This document shows, piece by piece, positions 1-9,086 of a stretch of DNA of 64,000 nucleotides. The position numbers and the translations under genes were made by a program. Numbering within the stretch: the stretch's first letter is position 1; each line of letters opens with the position of its first letter. This DNA is from Variovorax sp. 54 (GTDB lineage: Bacteria > Pseudomonadota > Gammaproteobacteria > Burkholderiales > Burkholderiaceae_C), in the NCBI RefSeq assembly GCF_002754375.1, contig NZ_PEFF01000001.1, forward strand, positions 1,798,001 through 1,862,000. Reading direction: 5' to 3'. The notes below the pieces were generated by a model. It saw nothing but the letters and a program-made list of their open reading frames with translations. It made no database searches and was not told the DNA's origin.

Positions 1-163
1 GCACGGGCACCCGCTTCATCGGCGCGTGGGCAAGGAAACTTGCCGACTGCAGGTCGCCGCGGTCGATCGACAGCGTGCGTCGCTGCAGATCGATGCCCAC
101 GAAACTCGCCAGGAGCCGGACCTTCCAGCAGTTGCCGGAGCGCTGTGTGTCGATGATGCGCAT
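1..163 (-). CDS. Glutathione S-transferase family protein, N-terminal part (cut by window edge)
   Basis: Only the first 54 codons are present; the gene runs off the left edge. The peptide begins MRIIDTQRSGNCWKVRLL and later has HAPMKRVPV. This is the thioredoxin-fold start of a bacterial GST: a first beta strand, the S-G-N-x-x-K-V-R helix start that binds glutathione, and a degenerate form of the 'NPxGxVP' turn. It starts five bases after the stop of the Bug-type binding protein on the same strand, so the two are probably co-transcribed. Substrate cannot be inferred. Confidence 0.75.
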   Translation of the reverse strand, partial: MRIIDTQRSGNCWKVRLLASFVGIDLQRRTLSIDRGDLQSASFLAHAPMKRVPV

Positions 164-168
164 GGCGG

Positions 169-1185
169 TCAGTCCACCTTGGTGCCGGCGGCCTTGGTGA
201 TGCGCGTCCACTTGTCGGTCTCGCTGCGCACATGCTTCAGGTAGGCCGCTTCACCCGTGGGCAACGGCTCGACGCCGATCTCCGCCAGCTTGGCCTGCAG
301 TTCGGGGCGGGCCAGGGCGCGCGCCAGGGCTTCGGACAACAACGTGGTCTGCTGCTTGGGCGTGCCCGGCGGCGCGAGCAGTGCATTCCACGACCCGATC
401 AGGAAGGTGGGCACGCCGGCTTCGGCGCTGGTCGGCACCTTCGGCATGGCACCACTGCGCGCGTCGTCGGCGATGACGAGGGCCTTCAGGCGTCCGGCCT
501 GGACCTGGCTCCGGATGACGGGAATGGCGTCGATCACGATCTGCACCTGCCCGCCCAACGCGGCATTGATGGCTTCGGCACCGCTCTTGAACGGCACATG
601 GACGATCTCGGTGTGGGTGGCGATCTTGAAAAGCTCCAGCCCCAGGTGCGGCGAGCTGGCGTTGCCCGCGGAGCCGGCGTTGAGCTTGCCGGGATTGGCC
701 TTGGCATAGGCCACCAGGCCTTTCACATCGTCGACGCGCAGCGCGTCGTTCACGGCCAGCACGTACGGCGAGTTGCTCACCAGCGAGACGGGCGCGAAGG
801 CACTCGCGTCATAGGCGAGCTTGCTGTAGATCATCTTGTTGACGACCTGCGTGCCCACGGTGCCAAGCAGCAGCGTGTAGCCATCGGGTGCGGCCTGGGC
901 GAGTGCCTGCGCCGCGATGTTGCCGCCCGCGCCAGCGCGGTTGTCGATGATCACCGACTGCTTGAGTTCTTCGCCCAGCTTCTGTCCCACCAGGCGCGCC
1001 ACGACGTCAGTGATGCCGCCCGCGCCGAACGGCACGATCAGCTTGATAGGTTTGGCGGGATAGGCGGCCTGCGCAAAAGCAGGCCGGGGAAGGGCCACGA
1101 CCGTGGCCGCGCACAGCACCGCGCCGAGCAGGGCCGCGGCAGTGAGAAATGGATTTTTCCAGCGAAAAGACAGGAAATTCGACAT
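169..1185 (-). CDS. Bug/TctC-family periplasmic solute-binding protein
   Basis: 338 residues. A signal peptide of about 37 residues ends near AFAQA. It is followed by the family's opening YPAKPIKLIVPFGAGG-type strand, an N-R-x-G-A-G-G loop and a D-G-Y-T-L-L-L strand, all typical of tripartite tricarboxylate transporter receptors (Bug proteins), which are greatly expanded in Burkholderiales. The chosen ATG has a GGAG box about 9 nt upstream; a longer in-frame start exists but would place extra polar residues before the signal peptide. No TctA/TctB membrane genes are adjacent, which is usual for orphan Bug receptors. The divergent XRE-cupin regulator may control it. Ligand unknown, probably a carboxylate. 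Confidence 0.9.
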   Translation of the reverse strand: MSNFLSFRWKNPFLTAAALLGAVLCAATVVALPRPAFAQAAYPAKPIKLIVPFGAGGITDVVARLVGQKLGEELKQSVIIDNRAGAGGNIAAQALAQAAPDGYTLLLGTVGTQVVNKMIYSKLAYDASAFAPVSLVSNSPYVLAVNDALRVDDVKGLVAYAKANPGKLNAGSAGNASSPHLGLELFKIATHTEIVHVPFKSGAEAINAALGGQVQIVIDAIPVIRSQVQAGRLKALVIADDARSGAMPKVPTSAEAGVPTFLIGSWNALLAPPGTPKQQTTLLSEALARALARPELQAKLAEIGVEPLPTGEAAYLKHVRSETDKWTRITKAAGTKVD

Positions 1186-1282
1186 GACATACTCCAAAAG
1201 GAACCCAACGGTGCGGCGACCCATCGGTGTCGCTGCTCAGGACTCAAATGTACGATAGGACTCATGTGTCCTGCAAGAAACC

Positions 1283-1825
1283 ATGACGATCAAGTTGAAA
1301 CTCCTGCGCACGCAGGCAGGAATGACGCTGGAAGAACTGGCACAGGCGGCCGACCTCACGCGCAGTTATGTCTCCAAGGTGGAGCGTGGATTGGCGAACC
1401 CTTCGGTCGGTGTGGCACTGAAACTCGCCAAGGCGTTGAAGCTGCCGGTGGACGAGTTGTTCGGCCAGGCATCGACGAGCAGCTCAGTCACGATCACGCG
1501 TGCCGCTGACGCCAAGGCGAAGCAAAAAGACGAAGGCGCGCCGCGGCTGGTCGCTGGCACGGCACCCGGTCAACGCGTGGTCGCATTCGTGTTGCAGCCC
1601 GGTCGCGAAAAAGGCACGAAGCACCTGAAGAGCGACCACGAAGGCGAAGAGCTCATCTATGTGCTGAGCGGCGAGGTCAGCCTCGAACTCGACGACAAGA
1701 CCGAAGACCTGGTCGCCGGAGACTGCGTGCATTTCAACGCCTCCGTGCCGCACCGGCTGATCTGCACGAGCAAGAAAGCGGCGCAAGTTCTGTTAGTGAT
1801 TGCGAGCCCCTCGCCCGCCTCGTAA
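1283..1825 (+). CDS. XRE-family regulator with C-terminal cupin domain
   Basis: 180 residues. Residues about 1-60 form a Cro/C1-type helix-turn-helix (TLEELAQAADLTRSYVSKVERG, with the recognition helix near residue 30). Residues about 105-175 form a cupin barrel containing the strands GEELIYVLSGEVSLEL and G-D-C-V-H-F. This architecture is used by small-molecule-responsive repressors or activators. It is transcribed away from the Bug/GST pair across a 97-bp gap, so that pair is the likely target. The start has only a weak purine-rich stretch ahead of it. Effector unknown. Confidence 0.9.
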   Translation: MTIKLKLLRTQAGMTLEELAQAADLTRSYVSKVERGLANPSVGVALKLAKALKLPVDELFGQASTSSSVTITRAADAKAKQKDEGAPRLVAGTAPGQRVVAFVLQPGREKGTKHLKSDHEGEELIYVLSGEVSLELDDKTEDLVAGDCVHFNASVPHRLICTSKKAAQVLLVIASPSPAS

Positions 1826-2102
1826 GACGATGTGCTTACAGCGAAGAAGCCAGTCGCGTTGCACGCGATGCGCTTCATGCGCCTGACCGTCGAGCACGCA
1901 CACCGCCGTCTGTTTCTTCCAACCAACGGTCGCTGAAAGACCTGTCGAAAACCTGTCAGCGCTGGCGACAATCCGTCGCCCGCCGCCGGCAGTACACACA
2001 CGCCGCAGCAGCGCGTCGCGTCTCATCGCGACAGGGAGGTGCGACCCCGCTCGCACTTCCGGCCTCATGTCCAAAAAGTTAGAACTACAAAGGAGAAGAA
2101 CC

Positions 2103-4904
2103 ATGACGCACGCGCGCAAGCTCGTGACCCTGATCGCCTGCCTCGTCCTGTCCGCCTGTGGCGGTGGCGGCGGGGATTCCGGCGGCGCCGGTTTTGCCGG
2201 CATCGGCATGCCCGGCTCACCGGGCACGTCCACCGGTGCGCCGGACGATGGCGCCACGCCGCCCGTGAGTCGCGTCGATGCGGCACTCGACAACGGAGAC
2301 CCGAGCGGCCTGCGGCCCGAGGACCGCGCCACGCTGCTGGAGCGCGCCACGCGCAAGGCCATCGAACTGCGCCCGCGCCCGCAGCAGATATTGGCCGACA
2401 TCTACAACACGAAGGGCCAGGTGCCGAACCTTGCGCTCGACATCAGCAAGAACAGCGCCGAGCTGACGCCTGCCAGCCTCACGCAGGCGATTCCGTTCAT
2501 CGTTGCCGACGACGGTTCAGGCATCGCGGCCATCGCCGAACTGGGCGACGGCCGCGCGCTGGCCTACGGTGCCGACGTGCTGGGCTGGATGGCCGGCACG
2601 ACGCGAGAGCAGCAGCATCTGCCGCTGTTCACGCGCGCCTTCACCTGGGTGATGACAGGGCAGGCCGACGGCACGCTGCCGGCCACGCTCAAGTTCAGCC
2701 AGGCCGGCTACAACGCGGGCGCCATCAAGAACTTCGCGACCCGCCTGCAGAAGAAGACGCAAGAGATCGCCTGCGACATCGCCTCGCCCACCAACACCTG
2801 CTGGCACGACGCCGACCTGCTCGTCTTCGGCGCCAGCGTGGCCGACAACCCCGCGCTGGGCGAGCTGGTGCGAAGCTACGTGAAGGCCGGCAAGGCCGTG
2901 ATCTACATGCACAGCAGCTGGTGGACCGCCCCGGGCGGCACACGGCTGCTGTCCAGCCTGGGCATGAGCCTCGCCGCCGACCCCGGCAACTTCTTCGCGC
3001 CAGCGTCGGGTTACTCAGTGAGCGCAGGCCGCACAGCCGCCGACGCCCTGGCGCGCGGCGACCAGCTCGGCAGTCTGGTGCACACGCTCGAGTGGCTCGC
3101 GAAGGACAAGTACACGCAGGACTTCGCCGTCGACAACGCACCCATCGTCGGGATCGACGCCGCGCGCAAGGACCTGTCGAGCACCGAGCTGGCCGGCCGC
3201 CCGCTCTTCAAGACGGAGAACACCGAACTGCAGCGCCTGCTGGTGCTGTGGGCCGATGAATGGCGCCGCGACATCGCCTACGGCAAGATCAACCGCACCA
3301 GCGATGCAGCCAACTTCCTGCGCGCCTATGCGTCCGATTCGTGGCAGGCCCACGGCCGCACCGCGACCACGACGCAACCGGGCGGCCAGGGCGACTACAT
3401 GCCCGCCGGCGCGCAAAAACTCGCCACGAGCACCGATTACGAAACCATCGAACTCACGCTCCCGCAAGGCAGCGGCAAGACGGCGATCGGCCGCGGCGCG
3501 ATTCCAGCGAAGGCCGTGGCGCTCGAGATCGCCGAGGCACCCGCCGACGTGAACCTCGGCGTGCAGACCAGCCATGTCCGCACCTACGGCGACCCGCTGA
3601 AGGACAACAACAACTACGGCCGCCCGCGCCAGGCGCCGTCATGGACCGTGCCGCTGCAGCGTGATGCCGTCAACGACTTCGTCGCGCCGTTCGGCGGTCC
3701 GCTGTTCCTGAGCTACAGCGGCGCCACGGCCGGGCAGAAGGTCAAGCTGCGCGTGAAGGGCACGATCAGGTACGCCCACTTCGACTTCAGCCAGGGCCCC
3801 CCCGCACAGGCCGAGCTGGACGCCGCCATGGCCGCGCTGCAGCGCCAGGACTACGGCTGGTCGACCTTCAAGTTCCGCGGCGGTGAGCTGCAGCAGACCA
3901 TCGCCGTCGCGTTCAAGAGCTTCAAGTCGGGCATGCCGGCCGGCACCCTGCGGACGCCGCAGGACCTCGTCACGCGGCGCATCGAAGGCATCCTCATGGA
4001 CACCAACCACATGTCCAACGGCTACAACGACATGAAGATGCCCAGCACCGTGTCGACCTTGTGCACCAGCTTCGCATGGGCCTGCGACGACGCCGTGCAC
4101 AACGCGCCGGGCGTGCAGCATTTCGTGAGCTGGCTGCCGGCGTGCGGCAGCGGTTGCTCGGGCCACCCGATCGACTCCGACAACTGGCCCATGGACATCG
4201 GCTGGGGCTGGCCGCACGAGCTGGGCCACAACACCGTGCAGCCCTGGATGCGGATCGTGATCAATGGCAAGGGCTGCAGCACCGAGTGCGACAACAACAC
4301 GCTGTCCAGCGCGCACATGCTGCGCCGCTATGCCGTCCTCGGCGAGGACGACAGCGGCACCCGCACCGCCCACGCGGCCCTGTACAAGATGATCCAGGAC
4401 AACCGGGCGCGCGCGCTCAGCGGCGAGCCGCAGCGCGCCGACATGCAGGCGCGGCTGTGGGGTGGCCCGGAGCAAAGCCCCATGCTCGCCATGTACTTCC
4501 AGCTGGCTTTTCTCTACACCCAGGCCCGTCACAGCGAAGCCCAGCCCACGGCCGCCAACACCCTCGAGTTCCTCACGCTGCTGTCGAAGGGCGGGCGTCT
4601 GGTCGCCAAGAAATGGAGCACCAACACGGCGGGCAACTACGGCATGAGCGGCTACCCCAGCAACGACATTTCGAACCACGAACTGCTGTACGTGCTGAGC
4701 TCGAAGATCATCGGCCAGGACCTGCGCAACGTCTTCGCCATGTACGGCGTTCCGCTGACGCAGACTGCGCTGGATTCGGTGGCGGCGCTGACGCTGCCGA
4801 TGGCGCCGCAGCGCTTCTATGCCTTGGGGGCCAGCAAGGCCAACCAGCTGTCGACGGGGCAGTGGTTGTCGGTGCAGGGGCAGACGCCGGCGTATCCGTT
4901 CTGA
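2103..4904 (+). CDS. Secreted M60-family (ImpA/IMPa-like) zinc metalloprotease lipoprotein
   Basis: 933 residues from an ATG with a strong AAGGAG box about 8 nt upstream; an upstream ATG at 2067 would put charged residues before the signal peptide. The N-terminus is a lipoprotein signal with lipobox LSACGGGG (Cys near residue 17), then a Gly-rich linker. The zinc motif HELGH is at residues 705-709 within a Trp/Gly-rich patch (GWGWPHELGHN), as in peptidase M60 proteins. Overall length and layout resemble Pseudomonas aeruginosa IMPa (about 920 aa), an O-glycopeptidase acting on mucin-like host proteins; that activity is known for the relative and only inferred here. Probably an outer-membrane-anchored or surface protease. 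It stands alone between divergent or unrelated genes. Confidence 0.85.
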   Translation: MTHARKLVTLIACLVLSACGGGGGDSGGAGFAGIGMPGSPGTSTGAPDDGATPPVSRVDAALDNGDPSGLRPEDRATLLERATRKAIELRPRPQQILADIYNTKGQVPNLALDISKNSAELTPASLTQAIPFIVADDGSGIAAIAELGDGRALAYGADVLGWMAGTTREQQHLPLFTRAFTWVMTGQADGTLPATLKFSQAGYNAGAIKNFATRLQKKTQEIACDIASPTNTCWHDADLLVFGASVADNPALGELVRSYVKAGKAVIYMHSSWWTAPGGTRLLSSLGMSLAADPGNFFAPASGYSVSAGRTAADALARGDQLGSLVHTLEWLAKDKYTQDFAVDNAPIVGIDAARKDLSSTELAGRPLFKTENTELQRLLVLWADEWRRDIAYGKINRTSDAANFLRAYASDSWQAHGRTATTTQPGGQGDYMPAGAQKLATSTDYETIELTLPQGSGKTAIGRGAIPAKAVALEIAEAPADVNLGVQTSHVRTYGDPLKDNNNYGRPRQAPSWTVPLQRDAVNDFVAPFGGPLFLSYSGATAGQKVKLRVKGTIRYAHFDFSQGPPAQAELDAAMAALQRQDYGWSTFKFRGGELQQTIAVAFKSFKSGMPAGTLRTPQDLVTRRIEGILMDTNHMSNGYNDMKMPSTVSTLCTSFAWACDDAVHNAPGVQHFVSWLPACGSGCSGHPIDSDNWPMDIGWGWPHELGHNTVQPWMRIVINGKGCSTECDNNTLSSAHMLRRYAVLGEDDSGTRTAHAALYKMIQDNRARALSGEPQRADMQARLWGGPEQSPMLAMYFQLAFLYTQARHSEAQPTAANTLEFLTLLSKGGRLVAKKWSTNTAGNYGMSGYPSNDISNHELLYVLSSKIIGQDLRNVFAMYGVPLTQTALDSVAALTLPMAPQRFYALGASKANQLSTGQWLSVQGQTPAYPF

Positions 4905-5121
4905 GCGGACGGGGGCGTGGTCACGGCGTTCCGTCGTGGCCATGCCTGGTCTTCAGCATCGCTCGGGTACCGCAGGTCTTGTGAATCCGTGCGGGACGGC
5001 AGCCCGGCTGCTCCGGTGCGGAATGGCTCTTTGGCGGTAGGGAGTCGACGCATACGCAGGCGGTGGCATCGGCCGAGGCCCTGATCCCGCGAGGCTCTGT
5101 TCAGAAGCGAACAGGCGAAAA
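4905..5121. other. Non-coding stretch downstream of the protease gene
   Basis: No convincing gene on either strand. A small inverted repeat (CTGTTC/GAACAG near 5098-5115) lies at its right end but has no T-tract. The segment is ancestral flanking DNA to the left of the tRNA-Ser island. Confidence 0.4.
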
Positions 5122-5143
5122 AATAGCCCCTTGCGGGGCTATT
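5122..5143 (-). terminator. Rho-independent terminator, displaced from tRNA-Ser
   Basis: AATAGCCCC and GGGGCTATT form a perfect 9-bp stem around a TTGC loop. On the minus strand the hairpin is followed by six T residues. It sits directly beyond a 15-bp copy of the tRNA-Ser 3' end, so it was probably the original terminator of tRNA-Ser before the island inserted. Confidence 0.8.
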
Positions 5144-5144
5144 C

Positions 5145-5159
5145 TTGGAGGAGAGGGAG
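5145..5159. repeat. Left attachment-site copy (15-bp tRNA-Ser 3'-end duplicate)
   Basis: TTGGAGGAGAGGGAG is identical to 7544-7558, which is the CCA end and acceptor region of tRNA-Ser(CGA). The two copies stand 2,399 bp apart in direct orientation, the pattern left by an integrative element that targeted a tRNA 3' end. Confidence 0.8.
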
Positions 5160-5314
5160 TCAGTTTGAGAAATGCCCGTCATTGCCCGCCAATGACCGTT
5201 TCTCCAACACTGACAATGGCTTAGCGCAGATAGAACGGCCGAGAATGTCCACCATTCGCCGCCGGAAACCGCGCCACTTTCGAGAGGGGGTGCGGATAAA
5301 AACTTGGACTGGTT

Positions 5315-5390
5315 TTACGTCGCAAGTCCAAGACTCTCTCGGTACTGGATGGGGCTCAGAGAGCCAAGGGAGATCTTGTCCAGATATTCC
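5315..5390 (-). pseudogene. IS3-family-like transposase C-terminal remnant
   Basis: Read on the minus strand, the stretch ends LGSLSPIQYRESLGLAT then TAA. The S-P-x-x-Y-R-x-x-L-G-L-A tail is typical of the C-terminus of IS3-group OrfB transposases. Nothing recognisable of the DDE catalytic core precedes it, so only a fragment survives. The identification rests on this short motif. Confidence 0.45.
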
Positions 5391-5480
5391 ATCCGCTTCC
5401 ACCGTGGGCGCCGCTCTTCAGTCCTAGCGTTGACCAGTGCGCGCCCGATGGCACCGATCGCCCGGCCGTCACTGACGGCA

Positions 5481-5509
5481 ACGGCGCGCGCCGTTCGAGC
5501 GCGCGCCGT
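5481..5509 (-). terminator. Strong GC hairpin after the SDR gene
   Basis: ACGGCGCGCGC (5481-5491) and GCGCGCGCCGT (5499-5509) form an 11-bp stem with a 7-nt loop, about 30 bp beyond the SDR stop codon. No T-tract follows, so it may act as a weak terminator or an mRNA 3'-end stabiliser. Confidence 0.45.
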
Positions 5510-5538
5510 CCGGGGTCGTTTCAGATTGATTGAGGGAG

Positions 5539-6288
5539 TTAGCGAGCGCCGCCGTTGACGTGCAGGTGTTCGCCACTGATAAAAGAGGAATCATCGGACG
5601 CCAGGAAGACCGCAACCTTGCCCAACTCCTCGGTCTTGCCGAGGCGGCCGAGTGCCGTTCTCGAGGTGATGGCGTTGGCGAAGTCGGACCCGACGAAACC
5701 ATTGGCAATCACTCTTTCGGTGGCGGTCAGCCCAGGGTTCAGGGCGTTGACCCGGATACCGCGCGGTCCCATCTCTTGGGCGAGGACGCTGGTGTAACCA
5801 TCGATCGCAGCCTTGGACGCCGTGTAGACAGCATTGCCGGGCATAGGGAACCTCGCTGCCAACGAGCCGATATTGATAATGCTGGCGCCCGCCTTGAGGT
5901 GCTGGACGGCGGCGGCGGTCACCAACATCGTACCGAGCACATTGAGCTCGAACTCCTGATGGAACTGCTCTTCGGTGACCTCCTCGACGGTACCGAACGT
6001 GTGCATGCCGGCATTGTTCACCAGGATATCGAGCCGACCGAACGTCTTGATCGCCGCGTCCACAATGGCTTGAGCCGATACCTTCTTCGTGATGTTCGCG
6101 CCGATGGCGATGGCGTCGCCACCGGCTTTCTTGATATCCGCAACGACGGCATCCGCGCCCACCTGGTCGCTGTTGTAGTTGACGACGACCGAAGCGCCCT
6201 CGGCGGCCAGCGCCCGCGCGATTGCGGCACCGATACCGGTTGAGGATCCGGTCACGATGGCAACTTTTCCGGTAAGTTTCTTGGACAT
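5539..6288 (-). CDS. SDR-family NAD(P)-dependent oxidoreductase
   Basis: 249 residues, the usual length of a classical short-chain dehydrogenase. The cofactor motif TGSSTGIG is at residues 13-20, the structural NNAG at 91-94, and the catalytic Ser142, Tyr155 and Lys159 (YTASK) are all present. The ATG at 6288 has AAGGAA 6 nt upstream. It is divergent from the TetR gene across an AT-rich gap holding paired inverted repeats, so it is probably repressed by that regulator. Similar TetR-SDR pairs are frequent mobile cassettes. Substrate unknown. Confidence 0.9.
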   Translation of the reverse strand: MSKKLTGKVAIVTGSSTGIGAAIARALAAEGASVVVNYNSDQVGADAVVADIKKAGGDAIAIGANITKKVSAQAIVDAAIKTFGRLDILVNNAGMHTFGTVEEVTEEQFHQEFELNVLGTMLVTAAAVQHLKAGASIINIGSLAARFPMPGNAVYTASKAAIDGYTSVLAQEMGPRGIRVNALNPGLTATERVIANGFVGSDFANAITSRTALGRLGKTEELGKVAVFLASDDSSFISGEHLHVNGGAR

Positions 6289-6424
6289 AATCAATTCCTT
6301 TGCAGATGGTTTTTTACTGATCGATACAAAACATGGCGTGCCGGTTTGCCTCAGGGCAGAGCGCCCCGTTTATTCCTTTGTCCGTGGGAGTGTTGTGGTG
6401 GAGGCTTAGCCGACCGAGGTTTTG

Positions 6425-6483
6425 TACCGAAAGTATATTAAGGTGGCTTGGGCTAGGTCAAGAAGGAATTGTACTTTTCGGTA
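6425..6483. promoter_or_regulatory. Paired operator candidates between the SDR and TetR genes
   Basis: TACCGAAAGTA (6425-6435) and TACTTTTCGGTA (6472-6483) are near-perfect reverse complements of each other, and each is also a partial palindrome. They lie in the divergent intergenic region, the second 25 bp before the TetR start. This fits autoregulation and repression of the SDR gene by the TetR protein. Confidence 0.6.
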
Positions 6484-6507
6484 AAAAACCCTAAGGTGTC
6501 AAAAGTG

Positions 6508-7122
6508 ATGGATAGTTCTTCGAAAAAAAATCTTGGGGGGCGCCCCTTGGAGTTCTGTCTGGAGACAGCGCTCGAAGCGGCGACGGGCGTTTTTGCGTCG
6601 AAGGGATTTGAGGCGGCCTCGCTGAGTGATCTCTGCTCGGCGATGGGGATCAACCGGCCGAGCCTCTATCTGCACTTCGGGAACAAGGAGGCGCTCTACC
6701 TGAAATCGCTCGAACGCTACTCGCGCATGAGCGCACAGGATCTGGAGACCTGCCTTTCCGATCCGTCCGCGCGAGCGGGAGTCGAGCGGCGGCTGCGCGA
6801 AGTTGTGATGATGGCCACCGATCCGCACGGACCGGGTGTGTGCTTCACCACCCAAGGCCCCCTGAAGAGCCGCGCAGCGTCAGCGGAGACGCGCGAGGAG
6901 CTGGCGCGATGGCGCGGCGCCACAGCGCTCAGGCTGCGTGCGCGCTTTGATAAAGCGGTGATGGACGGCGAACTATCGCCCGGCACGAACACCGAGAGCC
7001 TCGCCAATTACTATACGGTGCTGATGCAGGGCTTAGCGGCGCAGGCGCAGGACGGCGGCGAGCGAGCGGCGCTGCTCAATGTGCTCGATGTCGCGATGGC
7101 TGCCTGGCCAGCGTCCCGCTAG
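6508..7122 (+). CDS. TetR/AcrR-family transcriptional regulator
   Basis: 204 residues. The N-terminal helix-turn-helix reads SLSDLCSAMGINRPSLYLHFGNKEALY (around residues 39-65), diagnostic of the family; the rest is a divergent alpha-helical ligand domain. The ATG at 6508 follows an AAGGTG box about 9 nt upstream; an upstream TTG would give 13 extra residues. The N-terminal part is noticeably AT-rich with a run of eight A residues, unlike core genes nearby, consistent with transfer. Likely regulator of the divergent SDR gene. Confidence 0.9.
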   Translation: MDSSSKKNLGGRPLEFCLETALEAATGVFASKGFEAASLSDLCSAMGINRPSLYLHFGNKEALYLKSLERYSRMSAQDLETCLSDPSARAGVERRLREVVMMATDPHGPGVCFTTQGPLKSRAASAETREELARWRGATALRLRARFDKAVMDGELSPGTNTESLANYYTVLMQGLAAQAQDGGERAALLNVLDVAMAAWPASR

Positions 7123-7142
7123 GCGCTCTTTACGTTCGCGTC

Positions 7143-7163
7143 GGTGCGCTGCGGCGCCTTTTT
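7143..7163 (+). terminator. Short intrinsic terminator after the TetR gene
   Basis: GGTGC (7143-7147) can pair with GCGCC (7154-7158) and is followed directly by five T residues, about 20 bp past the TetR stop codon. Confidence 0.5.
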
Positions 7164-7182
7164 GGGAACAATATCTCGCCGA

Positions 7183-7302
7183 TTTCCAGCAGATCCCGCA
7201 ATTAACACTCAGCTTCTCGGCGCAGTCGGCCAGTTCGAGTGCGCACCCATCAAAGAGCGCCAGCGTGAAGGCATTGCAATCGCTAAGACCAAGGGGTGTT
7301 GA
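7183..7302 (+). pseudogene. Serine recombinase (resolvase/invertase) fragment
   Basis: One frame reads FPADPAINTQLLGAVGQF, then ECAPIKERQREGIAIAKTKGC and a stop. The segment QFE-x(4)-IKERQREGIAIAK is the conserved E-helix region of Tn3-type resolvases and DNA invertases (usual form EFER-x-L-I-x-E-R-Q-R-E-G-I). It lacks an N-terminal catalytic domain and the helix-turn-helix, and the usual Arg after the Glu is Cys. It is a dead remnant of the element's recombination module. Confidence 0.7.
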
Positions 7303-7506
7303 ATTCCGCTGATCTCTCACTGGGTTTAGAGGGTCAATTTTCGGCGGCAATCAACAGGCTCCGAAAGGCTGCTAGCCAGGGCGGCAACCGAGTACAGCAC
7401 AGTCAGTCGGGCGGCGCGCAGGCCCTGCCCGCGCCATGCGCGCGGAGCAAACCCAAACATGGGCAAAACCATTGCACGCAGCCCACCAACCAGCGCGCCC
7501 AGCAAA

Positions 7507-7539
7507 AAGCCCCTGTAGCAAGGGCTGCTACAGGGGCTT
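7507..7539 (-). terminator. Terminator of tRNA-Ser(CGA)
   Basis: A perfect 14-bp stem (AAGCCCCTGTAGCA with TGCTACAGGGGCTT, 5-nt loop) is followed on the minus strand by five T residues and starts 5 bp after the CCA end of the tRNA. It differs from the displaced terminator at 5122-5143, as expected if it came with the island. Confidence 0.85.
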
Positions 7540-7544
7540 GAGTT

Positions 7545-7634
7545 TGGAGGAGAGGGAGGGATTCGAACCCTCGGTACTATCGCTAGTACGCCTGATTTCG
7601 AGTCAGGTACATTCGACCACTCTGCCACCTCTCC
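7545..7634 (-). tRNA. tRNA-Ser (anticodon CGA)
   Basis: 90 nt on the minus strand, with a 7-bp acceptor stem GGAGAGG/CCTCTCC, encoded CCA, anticodon stem CCTGA/TCAGG around loop CTCGAAA giving anticodon CGA, a long class-II variable arm, and TTCGAAT T-loop. The 3' end doubles as the island attachment site. It lies 57 bp downstream of serS on the same strand. Confidence 0.97.
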
Positions 7635-7691
7635 GGTGCTGTCGAGCCTCAGATTATAGCCAGAAAAATCTGACTTTTGACACTCTGAACC

Positions 7692-9032
<1,341 letters not shown>

Positions 9033-9086
9033 TTAGGTGGGCGCCCGGCCCGCGCCCGCCCTCCCCGCTCGCACGCCTGCGACGAC

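Larger units (their letters stand above)
5145..7558. mobile_element. Decayed genomic island integrated at tRNA-Ser(CGA)
   Basis: Bounded by identical 15-bp direct repeats, one being the 3' end of the intact tRNA gene. Inside are an IS3-type transposase tail, an intact SDR/TetR divergent pair and a serine-recombinase tail. Parts of the interior, notably 6290-6540, are visibly more AT-rich than the surrounding core genes. No intact integrase remains, so the element is probably immobile. Confidence 0.7.

Noticed and set aside
5160..5538. A complete gene to the left of the SDR gene
   Set aside because: Frames on both strands are short and lack domains; only the transposase-like tail at 5315-5390 is recognisable.
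7326..7628. A 100-codon minus-strand reading frame containing RVRIPPSPP
   Set aside because: It is the translated tRNA-Ser(CGA) plus its terminator. The RIPPSPP peptide is a familiar artefact of reading through tRNA genes.
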